DNA of 15,606 nucleotides from Alphaproteobacteria bacterium. GTDB taxonomy: Bacteria; Pseudomonadota; Alphaproteobacteria; Rhizobiales; Devosiaceae. Every line of letters begins with the position of its first letter. Position 1 is the first letter of the stretch. This document shows, in pieces, positions 7,041 through 14,800 of this stretch. Location of the stretch: the NCBI GenBank assembly GCA_024279575.1, contig JAJRRJ010000049.1, forward strand, positions 1-15,606. Reading direction: 5' to 3'. The notes under the pieces are model-generated. The model saw only the letters and a program-made list of their open reading frames with translations. It did no database searches and was not told the origin of the DNA. The position numbers were made by a program, and so were the translations under genes.

Positions 7041-7151
7041 TTCAGCATTGATTGCAGATATCACGATATTTTTTTCTTGCATTGCGCATTTTTTTTGGCA
7101 ATAGCAGGCGCAAATAGTCGTTTTTCGTCGATAAAGCAGGATAGTTGAGTC

Positions 7152-8746
7152 ATGGTCAAGTCTTCAGAAAAATGCAAAGTGCGCCGCGCATTGATTTCGG
7201 TTTCGGACAAAACCGGGCTGGAAGAATTTGCGCGTACGCTGTCTGAGCTGGGAATTGAACTGGTTTCCACCGGGGGAACGGCAAAATTGCTGGCGGAGAA
7301 AAACATTCCGGTTGTTGAAATATCCGAACTAACCGGGTTTCCTGAAATGATGGATGGACGGGTTAACACCCTGCATCCTAAGGTTCACGGGGGTATTTTG
7401 GGGGTGCGGGATAACCCCGCCCATAACAGCGCTATGCGTATTCACCAAATTCCCCTCATTGATCTGATTGTGGTCAACCTTTATCCATTTGAGGAAACTG
7501 TTGCCCGGGGTGATGACTATGACACCGCGATTGAAAATATAGATATTGGTGGCCCGGCAATGATCCGTTCGGCGGCAAAAAACCATCGACATGTCAGTGT
7601 GGTTGTGGACCCTGATGATTATGGGTCGGTGGCTACTTATCTGCGTGAAAAGGGGGAGGTGCCGCTTGAGGTTCGCCAGAGACTGGCTGCAAAAGCCTAT
7701 GGACGCACAGCAGCTTATGATGCGGCCATATCCAATTGGTTTGCCAAGACTTTGCAATATCCTGATATGGCGTGGCGCTCCCATGGGGGGGCCTTGCGCG
7801 AGGTGATGCGGTATGGGGAAAACCCCCATCAGTGGGCCGCATTTTATAAGGATCAGAGCGGGGATATCGGGGTCGCCAGCGCTAAACAAATTCAAGGAAA
7901 GTCTCTTTCATATAACAATATCAATGATACGGACGCCGCTTTTGCATTGGTATGCGAATTTGATCCCGATCAGGGGGCCGCGGTGGCGATCATAAAACAT
8001 GCCAACCCGTGTGGGGTGGGCATTGCAGGCAGTTTAGAGGAGGCTTATGACAAGGCCTTGCGATGCGATCCGGTTAGTGCATTTGGCGGGGTTGTGGCGC
8101 TTAACGGTGAAATTAATCAGGGGATGGCAGAAAAAATCATCGAGGTTTTTACTGAGGTTATTATTGCCCCGGGCGCGACCCCTGAAGCGCTTGCTGTGTT
8201 TGAAACGAAGAAAAATTTACGCCTGTTGCTTACCGGGGAAATCGGGGATGCAAAAAGGGATGCTCTTGAGATCAGGTCGGTGGCCGGTGGCGTTCTGGTG
8301 CAAAGTAAAGATAATAAAAATGTTGATGATTGTACGCTTCAGGTTGTGAGTAAACGCGCGCCAACGCCTGAAGAAATGGCTGATCTGAAACTGGCGGCAA
8401 AAATTGCCAAACATGTTAAATCAAACGCCATCGTTTTTGTGAAAGAGGGTGCGAGTGTGGGGATTGGTGCGGGGCAGATGAGCCGGGTGGATTCCACCCA
8501 TGTGGCCCACAAAAAATCAAAGGATGCGGCAAAGGCTGCGGGGGAAAAGGTGCCCTTACCACGGGGGCCGTTTTGGCTTCAGATGCTTTTTTCCCGTTTG
8601 CTGACGGTGTGATTGCAGGGATCAAGGCGGGGGCGAGCGCAGTTATTCAGCCGGGCGGTTCGATCCGGGATGAAGAGATAATTGCGGCAGTGGATAAGGC
8701 CGGGGCCGCTATGGTGTTTACCGGTATGCGCCATTTTAGGCATTAA
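7152..8746 (+). CDS. purH: Bifunctional AICAR formyltransferase/IMP cyclohydrolase, frameshifted in this sequence
   Basis: PurH carries out the last two steps of IMP synthesis: formylation of AICAR with 10-formyl-THF and ring closure of FAICAR. The N-terminal MGS-like cyclohydrolase domain shows ISVSDKTGLEEFA, LVSTGGTAKLL and DGRVNTLHPKVHGGIL. The transformylase domain shows RYGENPHQWA and the catalytic K282-H283 in IIKHANPCGVGIA. The frame is open from 7152 but ends early at 8612 with 14 unrelated residues after codon 472. Shifting by one base at the five-G run 8563-8567 restores the family's C-terminus (AVLASDAFFPFADG, IQPGGSIRDEE, FTGMRHFRH) to a TAA at 8744-8746. That gives 531 residues, the normal length. 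The likely cause is one missing G from sequencing error; real mutation is possible. AGGA precedes the start by 10 bases. Confidence 0.93.
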
Positions 8747-8778
8747 GGCTTTTAATTGCTACGTGTGGCCCGGACTTG

Positions 8779-8792
8779 TTGCAGGTCTGCAA
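8779..8792. repeat. Perfect 14-bp palindrome after purH
   Basis: TTGCAGGTCTGCAA has 6-bp arms around GT and is followed by TGGTTTT. As RNA it would make a 5-bp stem with a 4-base loop. It could be a weak terminator for purH, but the stem is short and the following T-run is only four bases. It overlaps the first copy of the 17-bp tandem repeat. Confidence 0.3.
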
Positions 8793-8816
8793 TGGTTTTA
8801 GGTCTGCAATGTTTTT
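8783..8816. repeat. 17-bp tandem duplication between purH and the CDGSH gene
   Basis: Two adjacent 17-base units share AGGTCTGCAATG followed by a T-rich end (8783-8799 and 8800-8816), with a single mismatch near the end. The repeat lies in the 81-base gap between the convergent purH and CDGSH genes, so it disrupts neither. It looks like a recent local duplication. Confidence 0.7.
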
Positions 8817-8827
8817 GGGTAAAAAAA

Positions 8828-9244
8828 TCAGGTACCATCCGCCTTGAAGCCAATGGCTTTGTGGGCACCATCGCAAAAAGGTTTGTTTTTGGAATGTCCG
8901 CACCGGCACATGGCCAGTTTTGTCCGCTGATCAATATGCTTGCCTGAATCTGAAATGATCTGAACATTTCCGTTGATGATGTTGGGACCATCATTGCGTG
9001 GAGAAACGGTGAGTGGTCCACCACTTTGTTCGAGGGGGGCAGGTTCTTTGGCCTGTATTTCCCCGCTGGCGACAAAATCTCCATTTTTGTGGGAGCCATC
9101 ACAATAGGGTTTGTTTTTCGAGAGACCACACCGGCATAAATAGGCGCTGGTACTGTTTTCATGGCCTTCAATTTGAATGTCGCCCAGCAATTCAACAGGG
9201 CCATTGGTAATTATGCGCATAGTGTTTGAGAATTTAGCGGACAT
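8828..9244 (-). CDS. Protein with two CDGSH iron-sulfur motifs
   Basis: The 138-residue protein carries two complete CDGSH-type [2Fe-2S] ligand sets: C37, C39, C48, H52 (CRCGLSKNKPYCDGSH) and C113, C115, C124, H128 (CRCGHSKNKPFCDGAH). Each motif is preceded by a similar beta-rich stretch (TNGPVELLGDIQI; NDGPNIINGNVQI), so the protein is an internal duplication. The two-motif layout resembles the CISD3/MiNT type rather than single-motif mitoNEET. Three-Cys-one-His clusters of this kind are redox-active and can be transferred to other proteins; the partner here is unknown. No membrane segment is seen. An AGGAG (complement of 9251-9255) gives a good start. It is 30 bases downstream of the transporter gene and probably co-transcribed. 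Confidence 0.93.
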   Translation of the reverse strand: MSAKFSNTMRIITNGPVELLGDIQIEGHENSTSAYLCRCGLSKNKPYCDGSHKNGDFVASGEIQAKEPAPLEQSGGPLTVSPRNDGPNIINGNVQIISDSGKHIDQRTKLAMCRCGHSKNKPFCDGAHKAIGFKADGT

Positions 9245-9274
9245 GGTTTTCTCCTGTTTGAAAAAATTTGATTT

Positions 9275-10633
9275 TCAGCCTCTTGGCTTGACCCATAAGA
9301 GACCGATTGCACCCAGGATCAGAAGGGCGATAACCGGGGTGATGCCAATGCGCTGGCTTTGGGTTGCCGCGGTTACGAACGCTATGGCCCATGGCCCGAT
9401 AAAGGCGGTGGCGCGACCCGCCAAAGCATAAAGCCCAAAGGCCTGTGTGGCATCTTTTTTGTCCACCTGATCAATCAACAGGGTGCGCGATGCTGCCTGA
9501 AGTGTGCCCCCAGCGGCACCAATAAGCATTCCTGCGGCGTAAAAAACCATCAAAGGGGTGCTGGGGTTGGTGATTGGAAGGACAAACAGGGCAAATTCCT
9601 GCGTGGTGGAGACGATGATGGTACAGGCCAGAACCAGAAGCCAGCAGGAGATAAAAACCACCGGGCGCGGTCCAAATTTTGCGTCCAGCCTTCCCCCGAT
9701 AAAGGCACCAATGGCGCCGGTAAGGGCAGCAAGAATTCCAAAAACACCCACCTCGACAATGGAAAGACCCAATACTGTAGCAGCATATATTCCGCCAAAG
9801 GCGTAAAGGGCGTTCAGACCATCGCGGTAAAGCATGGAGGAAAACAAAAAAGAGAACAGGGAGGGGCGTTTGGGCAATGAGATCAATGTTGCGTAAAGAT
9901 TGTTCAGGCCTTCAGAAATCTTTACCTTTGCGCCGGCAATTTTCTTTTTGTCCGGGGTGAACAGGAACAGGGGGATGATGAATATCAGATACCAGATGGC
10001 CGAGAGTGGTCCACTGGCGCGATCGCCTTCATTGGTTGCAGCATCCATGCCAAATATGGGTGAAAAGCCGAGCAGGGTTTTTCCTGTTTCAGGGCTGGCG
10101 GACATAAAGGCAAGCACGAAAATCAGCGCAACCAACCCACCAACATATCCAAGGGCCCAACCGGAACCTGAAAGCTTGCCCATTTCTTTACGTGGCACCA
10201 GTGAGGGCATCATGGCGTTGGTAAACACGGCGGCAAATTCGATGCCGATCAGAGCAACAACAAAAGCACCAAGGGCAAGGGTGATGGTTGAGGGGGTGCC
10301 GATGGCTGAGGGCACGGCCCAATATAAAGCGGTGGCTCCAACAATGGCCAATAGCGAGAAAGCGGCGATCCATGGTTTTCGTGGACCCGATGCATCAGCG
10401 ACGGATCCCAGGATGGGGGCCATAATGGCAATGATCAGGCCGGCAATGGCGGTTGCATTGCCCCACATAACCTGTCCGTCAACCGGGTTGGGGGCAACAA
10501 AGGCGACAAAATAGGGGGCGAAAATAAAGGTAATTAATAATGTATGAAAGGGCTGGGCCGCCCAGTCAAAAAACATCCAGGACATAACGCCTTTTTTGGA
10601 AGCATATTCAGTTGGTTCAATATCGGTGCTCAT
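9275..10633 (-). CDS. UMF1/Atg22-type major facilitator transporter
   Basis: This 452-residue inner-membrane protein has the signature start of the UMF1 (Atg22-like, PF11700) branch of the major facilitator superfamily: SWMFFDWAAQPFHTLLITFI at about residues 18-37. It is followed by a run of hydrophobic segments consistent with about 12 membrane spans. A typical cytoplasmic loop, GSVADASGPRKPW, follows the second span, and a related GGRLDAKFGPRP opens the second half. A polar central loop (KKKIAGAKVKISEGLNN) separates the two six-helix bundles. Yeast Atg22 exports amino acids from the vacuole; the substrate of bacterial members is not established. A purine-rich GGGGGAAAG precedes the ATG. It lies between the phosphatase-family gene (40 bases upstream) and the CDGSH gene. 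Confidence 0.92.
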   Translation of the reverse strand: MSTDIEPTEYASKKGVMSWMFFDWAAQPFHTLLITFIFAPYFVAFVAPNPVDGQVMWGNATAIAGLIIAIMAPILGSVADASGPRKPWIAAFSLLAIVGATALYWAVPSAIGTPSTITLALGAFVVALIGIEFAAVFTNAMMPSLVPRKEMGKLSGSGWALGYVGGLVALIFVLAFMSASPETGKTLLGFSPIFGMDAATNEGDRASGPLSAIWYLIFIIPLFLFTPDKKKIAGAKVKISEGLNNLYATLISLPKRPSLFSFLFSSMLYRDGLNALYAFGGIYAATVLGLSIVEVGVFGILAALTGAIGAFIGGRLDAKFGPRPVVFISCWLLVLACTIIVSTTQEFALFVLPITNPSTPLMVFYAAGMLIGAAGGTLQAASRTLLIDQVDKKDATQAFGLYALAGRATAFIGPWAIAFVTAATQSQRIGITPVIALLILGAIGLLWVKPRG

Positions 10634-10673
10634 GGGCGCTTTCCCCCCCGGAAAATTATTTTATTAAAGAGAC

Positions 10674-11747
10674 TTAGCCCTTTTTTGAGGGTTTTGTCGA
10701 GAAGGTTGCTGTGACCGGCATATGATCTGTGTGGAGAAATCGGGTATCAGTGGTGCAAACATTTTTGACCTGGATATTGGGGGAGATAACAAAGCCGTCG
10801 ATGATTGCCGTGTAATTTTCACCCCTGACATAGGGCTGGTAGTTGGTGCGCACTGTTGGTGTTTGTGGGTCACATATAATTTGCCAGCCGGTTGGAAGTT
10901 GCTGGGTTGGCATTGAAACAAGCCAGAACAGTTTTTTTATATCAGTGGTATGGGGAAAATTTGAGGGGGTTAATGCCATGTTCCAATCTCCCCCAAGAAC
11001 GACAAAATTCCCTTTGGAAAACTCTTCTTCAGCGTAGGAGAGAACTTTTTGCAGTTGCTCAAACCGGGTTGCCCCTTCAGGGTCGAAGGCGGCGAGGTGC
11101 AAATTGATGATAATCCATTGTTGGGGGCTGTTTTTTATCTGAAATTTTGTGACCAAAAGTCCGTAATTGCGTTTGATAAAGCCGCCCAGAAAAGTGGGTT
11201 CTGCGGGAAGTGCGATTACTTTGGCACTTTTCGGGCTGGCGGGACAAAGGGTCATGGTGCCGTGATTGATTTTTATGGGCCATGGCAGGCCCCACGACGA
11301 AATGTCGGGGCGAAAGAGCGCAAAGTGTCTGGTGAACCGGTCAAGGATGGATTGGCGCAGGGGCTGCCAATAGCTTAACGGGCTGCGGTTTGAGACTTCC
11401 TGCAACAACATCAGATGGGGGGCGGAACGATCTCTAAACTTCTCAAGTTGGCTAAGAATGCCGCCTATATTTTTTTTGACAGCGTTAAGGGAGGGGGGGA
11501 ACCAGCTTTTGCCCCCATCGGTGACAAAATCAGATTCTTTGCCAAGTCCGCCATAGCCGATATTCCATGAGGTCAGGGTGAGGGTGGCGTCCAGTTTGTC
11601 AGGCAGGTTGTCTGGTTTGTGCAAAACCTTTACCTTGTTGCCGTGGGGTCGATAGCGGTTCATTAGAAAAATCACGGCACAATATACAGCGATCAGGGCA
11701 AACAGTATTGCCCCCCAGTTTCCCCTTAAATCTGCCAAGGTCGCCAA
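10674..11747 (-). CDS. Membrane-anchored endonuclease/exonuclease/phosphatase-family protein
   Basis: The 357-residue product begins with one hydrophobic helix (about residues 11-29) followed by positive residues (RYRPHGNK), suggesting an inner-membrane anchor. The remainder is an EEP-fold hydrolase with the full metal-dependent catalytic set: N62 (SWNIGYG), E117 (LLQEV), H217 (NLHLAAFD), D254 and N256 (GGDWNM), D317 (IIDGFVIS) and D341-H342 (HTDHMPV). The substrate (nucleic acid, phospholipid or other phosphodiester) cannot be told. The start is a TTG (complement of 11745-11747) with GAGGT about 7 bases upstream. No ATG lies in frame before the membrane helix, so the unusual start codon is the best choice. 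It is 132 bases after the glutamate dehydrogenase gene. Confidence 0.88.
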   Translation of the reverse strand: MATLADLRGNWGAILFALIAVYCAVIFLMNRYRPHGNKVKVLHKPDNLPDKLDATLTLTSWNIGYGGLGKESDFVTDGGKSWFPPSLNAVKKNIGGILSQLEKFRDRSAPHLMLLQEVSNRSPLSYWQPLRQSILDRFTRHFALFRPDISSWGLPWPIKINHGTMTLCPASPKSAKVIALPAEPTFLGGFIKRNYGLLVTKFQIKNSPQQWIIINLHLAAFDPEGATRFEQLQKVLSYAEEEFSKGNFVVLGGDWNMALTPSNFPHTTDIKKLFWLVSMPTQQLPTGWQIICDPQTPTVRTNYQPYVRGENYTAIIDGFVISPNIQVKNVCTTDTRFLHTDHMPVTATFSTKPSKKG

Positions 11748-11772
11748 TGTGAGTACCTCTGATTCTGTCCTG

Positions 11773-11819
11773 CCTGGAGCATTGTTCGTTTTGAAACGAA
11801 GTAAAACCTATGCTCCAGG
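11773..11819. repeat. Nested inverted repeat between the glutamate dehydrogenase and EEP genes
   Basis: A perfect 10-bp inverted repeat, CCTGGAGCAT (11773-11782) and ATGCTCCAGG (11810-11819), encloses a second one, TTCGTTTTGAAACGAA (11785-11800; 7-bp arms). On the plus strand the outer stem is followed by GTTTTTCTTT-like sequence (TTTTTCTTT at 11820-11828), so it resembles an intrinsic terminator in the direction antisense to the flanking genes. On the minus strand no T-run follows. It could be an antisense terminator, a protein-binding site upstream of the EEP gene, or a copy of a dispersed palindromic element. Confidence 0.65.
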
Positions 11820-11879
11820 TTTTTCTTTGTCGTATTATTGAACCTGAAACAGGGGGTCCACTTATCGCTTAAAAGCGCT

Positions 11880-14800
11880 TTAATGCCTCGCCAGATCCGA
11901 CAACAAACCCGCCGCGACGGATAATCTTGAAACGGTAAGTTCGCCCTCGGTTAAATCTGTGACCATGGTCTCAATGCGTGAAATCTCTGCTGATAGTGCG
12001 CTGTCCCAGGCCTGCATGCGTTTTTCAATAGTGCCTTTGCCAGCCCCAAGTACATCCATGGAAAGATCCCGCTGGGCGCGCATGACATTTGCCAGTGCAC
12101 GATCAAGGGCCATACGATCATAGTGATCGGTGGTTTTGACGTGGCGGGAGAGTTCGGTAATGCGGCCAAGGCGGAAACGTTCCAGCACGGCGAAATAGCC
12201 CTTTGCAGCCAGTTCAACTTCTGTATTGCTTTGCTCGGCAAGCAACACAATGTCAGAGGCCAGGGTGAGGGCGCTGAGTTCGGCAATGCGCCGTGCAATC
12301 GCTTTTGGCGCACCACCTTCTTCAAAGTCTGTGGCTTGTCTGCTAACGCTTCGTTCAATGAAGGGGGGCAGAATATCGGACAGGGAATTGCGTACCTTTT
12401 CGATGCCGGTTGCGTAGGTTTTTATGATGGAGGCCAAACCGGTTTCAAAGGACACATTGCGCAGGAACCAAAGGGTCTGATTGACCAGCAGTGTTTGCAC
12501 TTCTGAATAAAGGAAAAGTTGCACGGCCCCTGTTACTTTATTGTCCAGCGCATCGATTGAGGCATTCAGATCTGTCAGATCAAAACTGTCGCGTGCGGCG
12601 GCGTAGGCGTAGGCAACCTGCGCCGCTCCGGCGGAGGTGGCCGAGGTCATTTTGTGGATATAGGCCGGTCCCCCCCGGTTGATCATGGCGTTGGAAAGCA
12701 CGGTGGCAATCACCTCACGGCGCAGGCGATGGTTTTCAATGGTCTGGGGTTGTTGGCCTGTCAGCTGAAGGGGGAAATAGCGATAAAGCTCTTTGGCCAG
12801 ATAGGGATCGTCAATGACGTTTGAGCCCAACAGATCAGCCTGCAGAATGTTTTTGGCATAGGCCAGAAGAATGGATGTTTCAGGCCGGGTCAGGGGCTGA
12901 TTGGCGTTTATCCGGTCAGCGACTTCAATGTCATCGGGCAAAAATTCTACTTCCCGATCAAGTTCGCCATCCGCATCCATGGACTGCATCAGGGCAATCA
13001 GATCTGCGGTTTCGTCCATACCGCGGAACTGGGTGAGGGAGAGGGTGAGGGTTTGCAGATAGTTATTGCGCAGGCACAATTCGGCGACTTCATCGGTCAT
13101 CTCTGCAAGAAATTCATTACGTCCGGGCAGGTCCATCAGCCCATCACGGACCAGAGTGCCAAGGGCAATTTTGATGTTTACTTCAAGATCGGAGGAATTT
13201 ACGCCGGCGGAATTGTGGATGGCGTCCGTGTCAATCAAGCCCCCGTTCTGGGCAAATTCAATGCGAGCCAGCTGGGTTATGCCCAGGTTTGCCCCTTCGC
13301 CGATACATTTTGCGCCCACTTCTTTTGCTGTTACGCGGATGGCATCATTGGCCTTGTCGTCGGCATCGGCGTTGCTTTCAGAGGTTGCACGCACATAAGT
13401 GCCGATACCACCGAACCAGAGCAGGTCGGCTTTGGTTTTCAATATCGCATTCATTACCTGAGTGGGTGTATGTTTTTCTCCCTCAATTCCCAGAGCCTCC
13501 TGCGCCTCTTTTGAAAGGGAAATGGATTTTGATGAGCGCGGATAAATGCCGCCGCCTTTGGAAATCAGGTCCTTGTTATAGTCCTGCCAGGAAGATCGGG
13601 GGAGATCAAAAACCCGCTGTCTTTCTGCATAGCTTGAGGGCGCGTCGGGATTGGGGTCGATAAAAATATCGCGATGGTCAAAGGCACCGATCAGGCGGAT
13701 TTCCTTTGATAGCAACATGCCGTTGCCAAATACGTCCCCGGACATGTCCCCGACCCCAACGACGGAAACAGGGGAGGGTTGAATATCGCGATCCAGCTCG
13801 CGGAAATGGCGTTTGACGGCTTCCCATGCGCCGCGCGCGGTAATGCCCATAACTTTGTGGTCATAACCGGCTGAGCCACCGGAGGCAAAAGCATCCCCAA
13901 GCCAGAAATTATGCTCTTCAGAAATAGCGTTGGCGGTGTCGGAAAAAGTTGCGGTGCCCTTATCAGCGGCAACCACCAGGTAGGGGTCGTCCCCATCCCG
14001 GCGTACCAGATTTTTTGGGGGCAGGACTTTTTCACCGTCCAGATTGTCGGTCACATCAAGCAGGGTGTTGATGAATATTTTATAGCAGGCAATGCCTTCG
14101 GCCAAAAAGGTTTCCCGATCAGGATTGTTGGGCATTCGTTTGGGGAAAAACCCGCCCTTTGACCCGGTGGGTACAATAACCGCGTTTTTGGTCATTTGGG
14201 CTTTGACCAACCCAAGAACTTCGGTGCGGAAATCTTCAGGCCGGTCGGACCAGCGTAAGCCCCCGCGGGCGATGGGGCCACCGCGCAGGTGAATGCCTTC
14301 AACACGGGGGGAATAAACAGTAATTTCGCGATAGGGGCGCGGGGCAGGCATGCCCTCGATGTTCTCGCAGTCAAATTTGATGGCCAGTGCAGGACGCCGG
14401 TTGCCATCCTTGTCGCGCTGATAAAAGTTTGTGCGCAGGGAAAATTGAACCAGGTTGAGAATGTGGCGAATGATGCGGTCTTCATCAATGGAGGTGATTT
14501 TCTCCAGGGCGTCGGCCACGAATTTTTGGATTTTTTGCGCCTCTTTTTCCCGGTTGCCGGAAAATTCAGGATCATGAAGAACATGGAACAGTTCAACAAG
14601 CTTTGAAACCAATGGTCCCTGGGCATTAAGGGCGGCCCATATATAGCGCTGTGAATAGCTGGAACCTAATTGGTGCAAATAGCGCACCATGGCGCGGATG
14701 ATACTCACATCATCCCATTGCAGACGGGCGCTAATGGTCAGGGTATTCAGGCCATCGCTCTCAGCCTTTCCAGACCAGATTGCCTTGATGGCCCGCTCCA

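Noticed and set aside
7071..7096. Two T-runs between the heparinase-like gene and purH, considered as terminators
   Set aside because: The preceding inverted repeats are only about 4 bp and A+T-rich; no convincing stem.
7329..7895. 188-codon minus-strand open frame inside purH
   Set aside because: Antisense shadow of strongly conserved PurH motifs.
9900..10514. 204-codon plus-strand open frame
   Set aside because: It lies wholly inside and antisense to the UMF1 transporter, whose translation is clearly a real membrane protein; a shadow frame.
13053..13514. 153-codon plus-strand open frame inside the glutamate dehydrogenase
   Set aside because: Antisense to conserved catalytic-region coding sequence; composition is what reversed coding DNA would give.
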